Assembly (NCBI GenBank): GCA_902773195.1
Contig: CACYDL010000099.1
Span: 1-23,479, forward strand
Length of the DNA stretch: 23,479 nucleotides
Reading direction: 5' to 3'
Source of the DNA: an uncultured Lachnospiraceae bacterium
GTDB taxonomy: Bacteria > Bacillota_A > Clostridia > Lachnospirales > Lachnospiraceae
The position numbers and the translations under genes are program-made. Under the pieces are notes generated by a model. That model was not told the origin of the DNA. It did no database searches and was given only the letters and a program-made list of their open reading frames with translations. Numbering within the stretch: the stretch's first letter is position 1; each line of letters begins with the position of its first letter. Positions 5,685 to 14,306 of this stretch are shown piece after piece.

Positions 5685-8446
5685 GACCGATCAGACTGAC
5701 GGTATCCGCATTCGGTCCGTATGCGGGAAGAACGGTAATAGATCTCGACAGGTTCGGCACGAGCGGCCTCTATCTGATTACGGGAAATACCGGCGCCGGG
5801 AAAACCACCATTTTCGACGCCATCACCTACGCGCTGTACGGGGAGCCGAGCGGAAGCAACCGCAGCGCCGGCATGCTGCGCTCACAATACGCGGATCCGG
5901 CTACGCCGACCGAGGCGGAGCTGGTGTTTGAATACGGGGGAAAACGCTACAAGGTGAGGCGGAACCCGGAGTACCGGCGCCCGAACAGGCGCGGCAGCGG
6001 ATTCACCGACGAGAAGGCCAACGCGGAACTCACCTATCCGGACGGCCGGGTCGTGACAAAGCTGAAGGAGGTCAACAGCGCGGTCATCGGGATCCTGGGC
6101 ATCGACCGCAGCCAGTTCACGCAGATCGCGATGATCGCCCAGGGCGATTTCCTGAAGCTTCTGCTGGCCACGACGGAGGAGCGGAAGAAAATTTACCAGA
6201 AGATTTTCTCCACGCAGAATTACGCGGCGGTGCAGGAGCGGCTGCGCAGCGAGACAAAGAAGATAAAAGAAGCCTGCGAACTGCTGAAGGACCGCAGCCG
6301 GCAGGATATCGGCCGCATTCAGTGCGGCAGCGAGGACGTACTTACCCTCGAGGCGGAAAAGGCGAAGGAAGACCGTCTGACGGCCGAGGAGATCATGGAG
6401 CTTCTGGACCGGCTGGTCTCCCAGGACGAAAAGCGGGAGGCGGCGCTGAAGGAAGAGCTGGCGATGACCGACCGTCAGCTGGGCGTCGTCACCGGCGCTC
6501 TGGCAAAGGCGGAGGAACAGGCGCGGACGGAAGCCGCCCTTCGGGCGGACCGCGCGGCGCTGGCGGAGAAGACGCCGCTTCTGGCGTCGGTGAAGGAAGA
6601 GCTTGAGAGACAGAAGAGCCGGGTCCCGGAGAAGGAGAACCTTCTGAAGGAAGCGGCCGCCCTCGCGAAGGACGAGCCGCTCTACGACGAGCGGGAAACA
6701 AAAACGGCAAAGAACGCCGCTCTCGGGGAGAAGATCGAAAGACACCGGGAGACGCTTGACGCGGAGGTCCGGACGGTCGAAGCGCTGAAGAACGCCGCCG
6801 GTCAGCTGAAGGCGGAGGCGGAGAGCCTTGAGTCCGCGGGAGCGGAGAAGGAGAAGCTGGCCAGCCGGATCGAGACGGCGGAGAAGGAGCGGAGGGCTCT
6901 CTCAAAGCTGAGAGACGCGCAGCGTGAATGCCGGGAGAAGGAAGAGGCTCTCGTCGAGGCGCAGAGAAACTATCGGAACCGGCAGCTGAGGGCGGAAGAA
7001 AGCCGGACGCTTTATGAGGCGCGTCACCGCGCCTATCTCGACGAGCAGGCCGGAATTATCGCGGAGACGCTGGAGGAGGGAAAGCCCTGTCCGGTCTGCG
7101 GGTCCCTCCTGCATCCGCGCATCGCGAAGAAATCCGCGGACGCTCCGACGGAGACGGAGCTGAAGGCGCTGAAAGCGGCAGCGGAGAAGGCGGAGAAGGC
7201 GGCCGCCGAGGCGAGCAAGGCGGCCGGCGCGTGCGACGCCGCCCGGAAGGAGAGACAGGACGCGCTGAAGAGGCAGGCGGAGGAGCTGCTGGGCGAATTT
7301 GGCGCCGAGGAGCTCGACGGGCTGATTGGCGCCCGGGAGGAGGAAGTCAGCCGTCAGCTGACCGGACTTTCCTCCGCGCTGGCGCTGGCACAGAAGAGGA
7401 TGGCTAGAAAAGAGGAAATCGGCCGGCTGCTCACGGAGAACGAGGAGAAGGAGAAGCGCTCCTCGAAGCGCGTCGGGGATCTGCGGGAGGAGACGGCCCG
7501 GCTGCAGACAGAGCTTCGGGAAACGGACGGACGGCTCGGAGAGCTGAACCGCATCCTGAAGTACCCGTCGAAAAAAGAACTTCGCGCCGAGATCACAAGG
7601 AGAAACGACGGGGCAGGAAGCATCGAGAAGGCGCTGAACGCGGCGCGGGAGGCCTATGATGCCGGGCTGAAGGAGGTGACGGCCCTGCAGGCAAGAGCGG
7701 CGGACGCGGAGAAACGCCTGGAGGACAGGACCGCCGTTGACCCGGAGACGGAGAAGGCGAAGAAGCTGGCGCTGGAGGGAAAACGCGCGGAACTCCGGGC
7801 GGAGGAGACGGCCGTCACGTCGCGCCTCCATACCAACCTTGACATCCGCGCCATCCTCGCGCGGCGGTCAAAGGAGATCTCGGAGGCCGAGAAGCACCTG
7901 GCGTGGATGCAGTCCCTCTCCGATACCGCCAACGGAGGCGTCCCGGGCAAAGAGAAGATCATGCTGGAGACCTACATCCAGATGACCTATTTTGACCGGA
8001 TCATCGCCCGGGCGAACACGCGGTTCATGATCATGTCGGGCGGCCAGTATGAGCTGAAGCGCCGGGAAACGGCGGCGGACAGGAAGAGCCAGAGCGGACT
8101 GGATCTGGACGTGATCGATCACTACAACGGCAGCGAAAGAAGCGTGAAATCGCTCTCCGGCGGGGAACAGTTCAAGGCGTCCCTGTCGCTCGCCCTGGGC
8201 CTTTCGGATGAGATTCAGTCGTCCGCCGGAGGAATCCGGCTGGATACGATGTTCGTGGACGAAGGCTTCGGATCCCTCGACGAGGAATCTCTGCAGCAGG
8301 CCCTGGGCGCCCTGGCGGACCTGGCGGAGAGCCGCCGGCTGGTGGGAATCATTTCTCACGTCACAGAGCTGAAGGAAAAAATCGACAGACAGATCATCGT
8401 GACCAAGGAGCGCAGCGGCGGAAGCTCCGTCAGCATTCAGGTCTGA
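5681..8446 (+). CDS. sbcC: Exonuclease subunit SbcC (Rad50-type SMC ATPase)
   Basis: 921 residues. It is the ATPase and long-coiled-coil partner of SbcD. The N-terminal lobe carries Walker A GNTGAGKT at 35-42; a long charged coiled coil (rich in Glu, Lys, Ala) spans roughly 190-780 and is broken at its tip by the zinc hook CPVC at 470-473; the C-terminal lobe has the ABC signature LSGGEQ at 825-830 and Walker B ending VDE at 859-861 followed by GFGSLD. The ATG at 5681 overlaps the sbcD stop and has GGAGG at about 5669-5673; an upstream in-frame GTG at 5666 adds only five residues (MGGKP) and uses the ribosome site itself. The gene ends with two stop codons in a row (TGATGA). All catalytic elements look intact. 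Confidence 0.96.
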   Translation: MRPIRLTVSAFGPYAGRTVIDLDRFGTSGLYLITGNTGAGKTTIFDAITYALYGEPSGSNRSAGMLRSQYADPATPTEAELVFEYGGKRYKVRRNPEYRRPNRRGSGFTDEKANAELTYPDGRVVTKLKEVNSAVIGILGIDRSQFTQIAMIAQGDFLKLLLATTEERKKIYQKIFSTQNYAAVQERLRSETKKIKEACELLKDRSRQDIGRIQCGSEDVLTLEAEKAKEDRLTAEEIMELLDRLVSQDEKREAALKEELAMTDRQLGVVTGALAKAEEQARTEAALRADRAALAEKTPLLASVKEELERQKSRVPEKENLLKEAAALAKDEPLYDERETKTAKNAALGEKIERHRETLDAEVRTVEALKNAAGQLKAEAESLESAGAEKEKLASRIETAEKERRALSKLRDAQRECREKEEALVEAQRNYRNRQLRAEESRTLYEARHRAYLDEQAGIIAETLEEGKPCPVCGSLLHPRIAKKSADAPTETELKALKAAAEKAEKAAAEASKAAGACDAARKERQDALKRQAEELLGEFGAEELDGLIGAREEEVSRQLTGLSSALALAQKRMARKEEIGRLLTENEEKEKRSSKRVGDLREETARLQTELRETDGRLGELNRILKYPSKKELRAEITRRNDGAGSIEKALNAAREAYDAGLKEVTALQARAADAEKRLEDRTAVDPETEKAKKLALEGKRAELRAEETAVTSRLHTNLDIRAILARRSKEISEAEKHLAWMQSLSDTANGGVPGKEKIMLETYIQMTYFDRIIARANTRFMIMSGGQYELKRRETAADRKSQSGLDLDVIDHYNGSERSVKSLSGGEQFKASLSLALGLSDEIQSSAGGIRLDTMFVDEGFGSLDEESLQQALGALADLAESRRLVGIISHVTELKEKIDRQIIVTKERSGGSSVSIQV

Positions 8447-8450
8447 TGAC

Positions 8451-8514
8451 CGGCGGACCCCGGCGGTTTCCCGGCGGTTCCACGGCGGACCCCGGCGGTT
8501 TCCCGGTGGTTCCC
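8451..8514 (+). repeat. 32-bp GC-rich tandem duplication (two copies) after sbcC
   Basis: Copies at 8451-8482 and 8483-8514 differ at two positions. Each copy is itself built of ~11-base sub-units of the form CCGGCGGTTTC or CCGGCGGACC, so the whole stretch is a small GC-rich minisatellite directly behind the sbcC stop codon. It has no coding or RNA-gene character that I can see. Confidence 0.85.
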
Positions 8515-8554
8515 GGCGCGCCGTCACCGCAGGAGGATGACAGAGAAGAAGACA

Positions 8555-8592
8555 AAAGGATGCCCGGCGGATTGTTCCGCCGGGCATCCTTT
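8555..8592. terminator. Bidirectional terminator between sbcC and the convergent htrA-like gene
   Basis: A perfect 17-bp stem (8555-8571 pairing with 8576-8592; core GGATGCCCGGCGGA) with a 4-base loop. It begins with AAA and ends with TTT, so it can serve transcription from sbcC on the + strand and from the protease gene on the - strand, which converge here. Confidence 0.93.
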
Positions 8593-8636
8593 CTATAAAC
8601 ATCTTATTCGGTGCGTCCGTTATGCCGGTGCGCTGC

Positions 8637-9947
8637 TTACGCCGCCATGTGGTATTCTCCGCTGTCGCCGAAGGTCACGGTGAGCGTGCCTGTCTCGAAG
8701 CTGTTGTCGAAGGATCCTGAGCCGTGGCTGCTCTGACGGCTGATCGTGAGCCTTGCGGAGTCGCCTTCGGAATAGTTGAGCAGGGCCGCCTTCAGCTCCT
8801 CGACGGTGGTGATGGCTGTGTCGTCGATGGCGGTGATGATGTCGCCGCTTTCGACGCCCGCGTAATCGGCCGGGCTTCCTTCCTGCACCTCCACGACGTA
8901 GACGCCGTAGGGAAGAGCGTAGGATTCCTTGAATTCCTCAGTGATCGTCGTAACGGTGACGCCGAGTCTCACGGAACCGTCGTCGTTGGTATATCCTTCT
9001 TCATCCGGATTCTTGCCGTTCGCGATATCGGTCACGATGGGTTCCACCGTGTCGATCGGGATCGCGTAGCCCATGCCTTCCACCATGGTGTCGGCATACT
9101 TCGCGGAGTTGATTCCGATGAGCTCACCCTTGAGATTCAGGAGGGCGCCGCCGGAGTTGCCGGGGTTGATGGAAGCGTCCGTCTGGATCATGCCGTCTGT
9201 CTGCTCGACGGCTCCGGTCAGGGAGTCGCGGGAGACCAGGGAACGGTTGAGGGCGCTGACGATGCCGGACGAAACCGACTGGCCGTAGCCGAGGGCGTTG
9301 CCGATGGCGACAACCGACTCGCCGACCTCCAGATCAGCGGAGGAACCAAACGGGATCACGCCGATCGCTTCCTTCGTCTCGTCCGTCAGCTCGTCCATCT
9401 GGACCTTGATGACCGCGAGGTCGTGCTTCGCGTCGCTGCCGACGATCTCCGCCGGGGCGGCCGAGTCGTCGATGAAGGCGACGGAGAGGGTGGTCGCGCC
9501 GTTGACCACGTGCTCGTTGGTGGCGATCAGGATCTCATCCTCCTTGATGGAGATGATGACGCCGGATCCCATGCTGACGCTTTCCCTTGTCTGGGGCTGG
9601 CTGTTGTAATCGCGGCCGCCGTAGTAATCAAAGAATCCGTATCCGAAGAAGTCGAACGGGTCGCCGCGGAAGTAGTTCTGGACTTCCTCGACGGTGGTGT
9701 TGGTGATCGCCACCATCGCGGGCATCGCCTCCCGGCATACCTCCTGAATCGTCTTCACGGAATCGTCCTTCAGCTCTCCGCCGAGCTTTTCCACCACTTC
9801 GTTGACGTCCTCCCCGTCGGTCTCGTTTTCGACCTCAGCCTCCTGGGTTTCCGCCGCGTCCTCCGCGCTGGTGATGACTCCCGCGCCGAGAAGGCCCGTG
9901 CAGGCCGTGAGTGCTATCGCTGCTCCGATCTTTTTCCACATCTTCAT
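8637..9947 (-). CDS. HtrA/DegP-type trypsin-like serine protease with PDZ domain
   Basis: 436 residues from the ATG at 9947. It should degrade or refold misfolded proteins at the cell surface. Layout: a hydrophobic N-terminus (residues ~7-25), an acidic Glu/Asp-rich linker to ~60, the protease domain with the triad H146 (TNEHVV), D176 (KHDLAVI), S265 (NPGNSGGALL), then one PDZ domain from about 325 (LGVTVTTI, YVVEVQEGSPADYAGVESGDII). Residues L13-T-A-C16 fit a lipobox, but hydrophobic sequence continues past C16, so it may instead be a membrane anchor. GGAGG lies 8 bases before the ATG at 9947; the ATG at 9953 is too close to it. Single gene, convergent with sbcC. The region upstream carries repeats that may be operator sites. 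Confidence 0.92.
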   Translation of the reverse strand: MKMWKKIGAAIALTACTGLLGAGVITSAEDAAETQEAEVENETDGEDVNEVVEKLGGELKDDSVKTIQEVCREAMPAMVAITNTTVEEVQNYFRGDPFDFFGYGFFDYYGGRDYNSQPQTRESVSMGSGVIISIKEDEILIATNEHVVNGATTLSVAFIDDSAAPAEIVGSDAKHDLAVIKVQMDELTDETKEAIGVIPFGSSADLEVGESVVAIGNALGYGQSVSSGIVSALNRSLVSRDSLTGAVEQTDGMIQTDASINPGNSGGALLNLKGELIGINSAKYADTMVEGMGYAIPIDTVEPIVTDIANGKNPDEEGYTNDDGSVRLGVTVTTITEEFKESYALPYGVYVVEVQEGSPADYAGVESGDIITAIDDTAITTVEELKAALLNYSEGDSARLTISRQSSHGSGSFDNSFETGTLTVTFGDSGEYHMAA

Positions 9948-9977
9948 GATCATTACCTCCGTCTTTCTTATTCTTTT

Positions 9978-10012
9978 CGCCGGATGAGGACCGATGCTTC
10001 TTCGGTCCGGCG
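9978..10012 (-). promoter_or_regulatory. Stem-loop in the presumed 5' leader of the htrA-like gene
   Basis: A 7-bp stem, GGACCGA (9988-9994) with TCGGTCC (10002-10008), extended after a bulge by CGCC (9978-9981) with GGCG (10009-10012). It lies about 30-65 bases upstream of the protease start in its own transcript. No T run follows it on the - strand, so it is not a plain terminator in that direction. Function unknown. Confidence 0.45.
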
Positions 10013-10081
10013 TTTTCTGACCTGTGCTTCGGGGAGAATTCCTTGTCTTCGTTTCCCTTGCACTGAAGCCATTTTCATAAA

Positions 10082-10129
10082 AAATTGTGGAGAAATTGTG
10101 TTTCGAAATTGAGAAGTCTGTGACAATTT
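10082..10129 (-). promoter_or_regulatory. Direct-repeat cluster upstream of the htrA-like gene (candidate operator)
   Basis: On the - strand the octamer CACAATTT occurs at 10100-10093 and 10089-10082 (11 bases apart), with a variant CTCAATTT at 10113-10106 and an inverted copy AAATTGTCA at 10129-10121. The stretch is AT-rich amid GC-rich DNA and 135-180 bases upstream of the protease start. Tandem sites one helical turn apart are typical of OmpR/PhoB-family response regulators. I could not fix a convincing -10/-35 pair. The rest of the 9954-10184 gap shows nothing else. Confidence 0.4.
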
Positions 10130-10184
10130 CCGAAGCGGGGCGACGGCCTCCGGAGAGCGGCGCGGACAGCCCGGAAACCGGGAT

Positions 10185-10910
10185 TCAGCTCATCCATCCG
10201 CCGTCCATCGTGACGATCTGACCCGTCATATAGGTGTACAGGACGGCGATCCCGTAGATCAGCTCCGCGGCCTCCTCCGGCGTTCCCATTCTTCCCAGGG
10301 GGATCTCCCCGCAGAGGGCTTCCCTCTCGGCGGGCGTCAGCCGGTCGTTCATGGCGGTGTCGATCGCGCCGAACGCCGCCGCGTTCACCCTGATCCCGCT
10401 GGGGGCGAGCTCCCTGGCGGCGGCCTTCGTGAGGGCGTTGATGCCGCCTTTGCTGGAGGAGTAGGCCGCCTCAAGCGCTCCGCCGCCGTTTCCGTAGACG
10501 GAGGAGACGTTGACGATGGAACCGCCTCCCCGGCGGAGCATCTTCGGGATGACCTCGCGCATGGTCAGAAACGCCCCCGTCAGATTGACCGCGTGGATCC
10601 GCTCCCATTCCTCAAGAGACATGTCCTGGAGCAGGCCGGCGGAGGTGGTCCCCGCGTTGTTGATCAGGATATCGACGCTGCCCGCCGCGGCGATCAGACT
10701 CCGCACGCTCTCCTCCGAGGAGAGGTCCGAGACGAAGGCCTCCGCGCCGCCGGCGCCGGCGTCACGGAGAAGGGCGAGGGTCTCCTCGAGCATGGAGGCG
10801 TGTCTCCCCGCGATGACGACGCGGTAGATCCCTTCGCGGGCGAAACGGAGCGCCGCGGCGCGGCCGATGCCGCTTCCGCCGCCTGTAATAAGCACTGTTT
10901 TTTTCATCAT
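10185..10910 (-). CDS. Short-chain dehydrogenase/reductase (FabG-like SDR)
   Basis: 241 residues, the normal size of a classical SDR. The Rossmann cofactor motif TGGGSGIG is at 9-16, NNAG at 84-87, and the catalytic residues are S137 (NVSSVYG), Y150 and K154 (YSSSK). R36 following the second beta strand (VIAGRH) suggests NADPH rather than NADH. The C-terminal part ends GQIVTMDGGWMS, the usual closing strand. It could act like 3-oxoacyl-ACP reductase or on another alcohol/ketone pair; no fatty-acid genes are near, so the substrate is open and I give no gene symbol. AAGGA stands 6 bases before the ATG at 10910. It is transcribed away from the lipid kinase gene with which it shares a 99-bp promoter region. 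Confidence 0.92.
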   Translation of the reverse strand: MMKKTVLITGGGSGIGRAAALRFAREGIYRVVIAGRHASMLEETLALLRDAGAGGAEAFVSDLSSEESVRSLIAAAGSVDILINNAGTTSAGLLQDMSLEEWERIHAVNLTGAFLTMREVIPKMLRRGGGSIVNVSSVYGNGGGALEAAYSSSKGGINALTKAAARELAPSGIRVNAAAFGAIDTAMNDRLTPAEREALCGEIPLGRMGTPEEAAELIYGIAVLYTYMTGQIVTMDGGWMS

Positions 10911-10938
10911 GGGAGGTCCTTCGTATTGAGGAAACTAT

Positions 10939-10991
10939 TTGCCGTGAGAAGAAACATGGTGTATCATAGCATGATATACCGAACTTGAAAA
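10939..10991. promoter_or_regulatory. Overlapping divergent promoters with a palindrome
   Basis: For the + strand kinase gene: TTGCCG (10939-10944), 17 bases, TATCAT (10962-10967). For the - strand dehydrogenase gene: TTTTCA (10991-10986), 17 bases, TATGAT (10968-10963). Both -10 elements fall in the palindrome TATCAT-AGC-ATGATA (10962-10976), so a protein bound there would affect both genes. The hexamers match the consensus moderately (4-5 of 6). Confidence 0.5.
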
Positions 10992-11009
10992 GGAGAGGAT
11001 TTCGAAGCG

Positions 11010-11900
11010 ATGACGAATCGAATTCTTCTGATTTATAATCCGAAGGCGGGCAAGGGACAGTTCCTGCATCATCTGCCGGGCGTGATTGACCTGTTTACGA
11101 AGGCCGGCTACGCGGTCGAGGTGTATCCGACCCAGAGCGCGGGGGACGCCACCAGAAGGGTCATGAAGCTGAGGGACGAGTACTGCATGCTCGTGCCGGC
11201 GGGCGGAGACGGAACGCTGGACGAGATCGTGACGGGCCTCGTCCGCTCGGGAAACGACATTCCCATCGGATATATTCCCGTCGGTTCGACCAATGACTTC
11301 GCGACAAGCCTGGGCATCTCCTTCAACGTCATGGAGGCGGTCGGGAGCATCCTGGGCGGGAGGCCGAAGCCGGTGGACATCGGCCTCTTCAACAAGGACG
11401 AGGTCTTCATCTACGTGGCGGCCTTCGGCGCGTTCACGGACGTGGCTTACCGCACCAACCAGGACATGAAGAACGCCCTCGGCCATGTGGCGTATCTCAT
11501 CGAGGCCGCGCGCCGGCTCGGCGATCTGAAGTCCTACATGATGCGCGTGAATACGTCCCAGCGCTCGATGCAGCGGGACTATATCTACGGGATGGTCTCC
11601 AATTCCGTCTCCATCGGCGGCATGAGAATCACCGGGAAGAACGTGGAGCTGGACGACGGGGTCTTTGAGGTGACGCTGGTCCACAATCCCAGAAACATCA
11701 TCGAGATGCAGGAGATCGCGGGGTGTCTGCTGACCGGAAACTACGACACGGATCTCATCGATTACATCCGCACGGACTGGATCGAGCTGCAGTGCGCGAA
11801 GGAGATCCCCTGGACCTTCGACGGGGAGTACGGAGGATCGTTTTCCGACGTGAGGATCGAGAACAAGACGAGACAGATCCGCATCATGCTGGAGCAGTGA
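11010..11900 (+). CDS. Diacylglycerol/lipid kinase, YegS/BmrU family
   Basis: 296 residues, matching the family. It should transfer phosphate from ATP to a lipid such as diacylglycerol at the inner face of the membrane, recycling the lipid for phosphatidate synthesis. Evidence: YNPKAGKG near the N-terminus, the nucleotide-binding motif GGDGTLDE at 65-72, PVGSTNDFA near residue 91, and the C-terminal lobe with DDGVFEV and a closing DGEYGG motif. AAGGAGAGG lies 12-20 bases before the ATG. No membrane helices, as expected. Relatives include DgkB and uncharacterised BmrU proteins, so the lipid is not certain. The gene is divergent from the SDR gene; glnN follows after 101 bases of GC-rich DNA in which I see short hairpins but no T-tract terminator. 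Confidence 0.92.
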   Translation: MTNRILLIYNPKAGKGQFLHHLPGVIDLFTKAGYAVEVYPTQSAGDATRRVMKLRDEYCMLVPAGGDGTLDEIVTGLVRSGNDIPIGYIPVGSTNDFATSLGISFNVMEAVGSILGGRPKPVDIGLFNKDEVFIYVAAFGAFTDVAYRTNQDMKNALGHVAYLIEAARRLGDLKSYMMRVNTSQRSMQRDYIYGMVSNSVSIGGMRITGKNVELDDGVFEVTLVHNPRNIIEMQEIAGCLLTGNYDTDLIDYIRTDWIELQCAKEIPWTFDGEYGGSFSDVRIENKTRQIRIMLEQ

Positions 11901-12001
11901 GGCAGCGGAGGTCCGCAGGAAGCAGTTGTTCGGAGACGGGGCCGGGCGGACCGGCACCCGCGCCGGCCGGATACGGACCGGCGTACCTGGAGGAAAAACA
12001 G

Positions 12002-14122
12002 ATGGAAGAACGCGTGGTCAGCGTACAGGAGACTTTCGGAGAAGACGTGTTCAACGACGCCGTGATGCGCCAGAGACTTCCCAAGAAGGTCTACGAGGCA
12101 CTGAGGCGGAATATCGAGGACGGCACGGAGCTGTCTCCCGAGACGGCGGACACGGTCGCCCACGAGATGAAGGCGTGGGCCATCGAGAAGGGCGCCACGC
12201 ATTTTACGCACTGGTTCCAGCCCCTCACGGGCGTGACGGCGGAAAAGCACGATTCCTTTATTACGGCCCCGCTGCCCAGCGGAAAGGTGCTGATGAGCCT
12301 CTCCGGCAAGGAGCTGATCAAGGGCGAACCCGACGCGTCGTCCTTCCCCTCGGGGGGCCTTCGGGCGACCTTCGAGGCGAGGGGATACACGATCTGGGAC
12401 AGCGCCTCCCCGGCCTTTGTCCGCCATGACGAGGGCGGGGCCACGCTCTGCATACCGACGGCCTTCTGCTCCTACACCGGCGAGGCCCTCGACCAGAAGA
12501 CGCCGCTGCTCAGATCGATGGAGGCCGTCAACCGGGAGGCCCTCCGCCTGATCCGGCTGTTCGGCAACACGACCTCCCGCCGGGTGACGCCCTATGTGGG
12601 ACCCGAGCAGGAATATTTCATCATCGACCGCGACAAGTACCTGCAGCGCATGGACCTCGTCTTCACGGGGAGGACGCTGTTCGGGGCGAAGGCCCCCAAG
12701 GGCCAGGAGCTCGACGACCATTATTTCGGGACCCTCAAATCCAGGATCGCCTCCTATATGCAGGAGGTCAACCAGGAGCTCTGGAGACTGGGCGTCCCCG
12801 CCAAGACCCAGCACAACGAGGCGGCTCCGGCGCAGCACGAGCTGGCGCCGATCTACGAGAAGGTCAACGTCGCCGTCGACCACAACCAGATCATCATGCA
12901 GACGCTGAAGCGCGTCGCGACGCGGCACGGCCTGCGCTGCCTTCTCCACGAGAAGCCCTTCGACGGGGTGAACGGATCCGGCAAGCACGACAACTGGTCC
13001 CTGATGACGGACGACGGCATCAACCTCCTGGAGCCGGGGAAGACGCCTCACGAGAATATCCAGTTCCTCCTCGTGATGACCTGTATCCTCAGGGCGGTGG
13101 ACCGGCACGCGGATCTTCTCAGGGAGTCCGCCTCGGACGTCGGAAACGATCTGAGGCTCGGCGGCAACGAGGCGCCGCCCGCCATCATCTCCGTATTCCT
13201 GGGCGAGCAGCTGGAGGACGTCATCGACCAGCTTGCCTCCACCGGCCACGCGGCCAGGGCGAAGGACAGCGGAAAGCTGGAGACGGGCGTGTCGTATCTC
13301 AACAACATCAGCAAGGACGCGACGGACAGGAACCGCACCTCGCCCTTCGCTTTTACGGGAAACAAGTTTGAATTCCGCATGGTCGGCTCCAGGGATTCGG
13401 TAGCCGGCCCCAACGTGGTGCTCAACACCATCGTGGCCGAGGCGTTCCGCGACGCCTGCGACAGGCTCGAGGAGGCCGGAGAGGAAGGCTTCGATCTGGC
13501 GGTCCACGACCTCATCAAGGACTACGCCGCGCAGCACCAGCGAATCATCTTCAACGGAAACGGCTACTCGGAGTCCTGGGTCACGGAGGCGAAGCGGAGA
13601 GGCCTGCCGAACATCACCTCCTTTGTGGACGCCGTGCCTTCCCTCACGACGGAGAAATCCGTCGCTCTCTTCGAGCGGTTCGGCGTGTTCTCGGAGAAGG
13701 AGCTGATCAGCCGCAGCGAGGTCAAGTACGAGACCTATTCGAAGGACATCCTGATCGAGGCCAGGACCATGCTCGAGATGGCCGGGAAGCAGCTGCTTCC
13801 CGCGATGATGCGCTGTGCCGGCCGGATCGCGGAATCCGCCGGGGCCGTGGCGGCCCTCGGGGTGAGCGCGGACGTCCAGATGAAGCGTCTCCGCACCCTG
13901 ACGGGGCTGCTGGAGGAGGCCCAGAAGGCCTGCGAGGCGCTGGAGGACGTGACGAAGGAGACCGAGAAGCTTCTGCCCGGCAGGTCCCAGGCCGTCGCCT
14001 GCCGCGACAGGGTGATTCCCGCCATGGCGGCGCTCAGAAGCCCGGTCGACCGCGCCGAGATGATCACCGACAAGGATCTGTGGCCGATTCCGAGCTACGC
14101 GGACCTGCTTTTCGAGATCTGA
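12002..14122 (+). CDS. glnN: Type III glutamine synthetase (GlnN)
   Basis: 706 residues, the size of type III enzymes (about 700) and much larger than type I (about 450). It makes glutamine from glutamate, ammonia and ATP in the cytoplasm. Recognisable blocks: THWFQPLTG near residue 75, the glutamate/metal-site segment [10 protein letters not shown] near 200, [16 protein letters not shown] near 275, [10 protein letters not shown] near 322 (the type III form of the ATP/glutamate loop) and [11 protein letters not shown] near 455. The start at ATG 12002 has GGAGG 8 bases upstream; the frame is open back into the kinase gene, but that part overlaps coding DNA and is not homologous. No adenylylation-type control is expected for this class. 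No GlnR or PII gene is nearby. Confidence 0.96.
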   Translation: MEERVVSVQETFGEDVFNDAVMRQRLPKKVYEALRRNIEDGTELSPETADTVAHEMKAWAIEKGATHFTHWFQPLTGVTAEKHDSFITAPLPSGKVLMSLSGKELIKGEPDASSFPSGGLRATFEARGYTIWDSASPAFVRHDEGGATLCIPTAFCSYTGEALDQKTPLLRSMEAVNREALRLIRLFGNTTSRRVTPYVGPEQEYFIIDRDKYLQRMDLVFTGRTLFGAKAPKGQELDDHYFGTLKSRIASYMQEVNQELWRLGVPAKTQHNEAAPAQHELAPIYEKVNVAVDHNQIIMQTLKRVATRHGLRCLLHEKPFDGVNGSGKHDNWSLMTDDGINLLEPGKTPHENIQFLLVMTCILRAVDRHADLLRESASDVGNDLRLGGNEAPPAIISVFLGEQLEDVIDQLASTGHAARAKDSGKLETGVSYLNNISKDATDRNRTSPFAFTGNKFEFRMVGSRDSVAGPNVVLNTIVAEAFRDACDRLEEAGEEGFDLAVHDLIKDYAAQHQRIIFNGNGYSESWVTEAKRRGLPNITSFVDAVPSLTTEKSVALFERFGVFSEKELISRSEVKYETYSKDILIEARTMLEMAGKQLLPAMMRCAGRIAESAGAVAALGVSADVQMKRLRTLTGLLEEAQKACEALEDVTKETEKLLPGRSQAVACRDRVIPAMAALRSPVDRAEMITDKDLWPIPSYADLLFEI

Positions 14123-14207
14123 AGGCATCGCCCGCGGACTCCGGGCCGTCCGGGACCCGCGTTGAAAAGTATGAGAGATTTTTCTTTTATTTTTGTAGAA
14201 AATGCCG

Positions 14208-14213
14208 TATAAT
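14208..14213 (+). promoter_or_regulatory. Likely promoter -10 element of the CdaR-like regulator gene
   Basis: The 184-base gap between glnN and the regulator becomes sharply AT-rich from about 14160. It contains a perfect TATAAT at 14208-14213, about 95 bases before the start. The hexamer 17 bases upstream (TTTTAT, 14185-14190) is a poor -35. No hairpin with a T run is visible after glnN. Confidence 0.5.
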
Positions 14214-14306
14214 TACTTGTAATATTGATGAGATTTATACAAAAATCTGTCTCATACGATCAGAATCCGGCTGTCTATTCAGCTGTCATCGGAAGGGAGT
14301 TTCTTC

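Noticed and set aside
994..8446. A phage-defence island made of the vWA, ARH-macrodomain and sbcDC genes together
   Set aside because: sbcDC is a widespread repair operon, no mobile element, integrase or known defence gene is present, and base composition does not change. Only the first two genes are kept as a candidate module.
8451..8514. CRISPR-like array
   Set aside because: The two units are directly adjacent without spacers, made of simple CCGGCGG sub-repeats, and no cas gene is nearby.
11901..12001. Terminator or regulatory hairpin between the lipid kinase and glnN
   Set aside because: Several short CCGGC/GCCGG pairings are possible, but there is no T run and no clear conserved structure; such pairings are expected in DNA this rich in GC.
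11762..14128. A very long open frame (788 codons) antisense to glnN, and similar long antisense frames opposite the ARH-macrodomain, propeller/sbcD, htrA, ftsX, hrcA and dnaK genes
   Set aside because: They arise because the real genes have GC-rich third positions that remove stops on the other strand. Their translations are rich in Arg, His, Pro and Val without motifs, and they lack ribosome sites.
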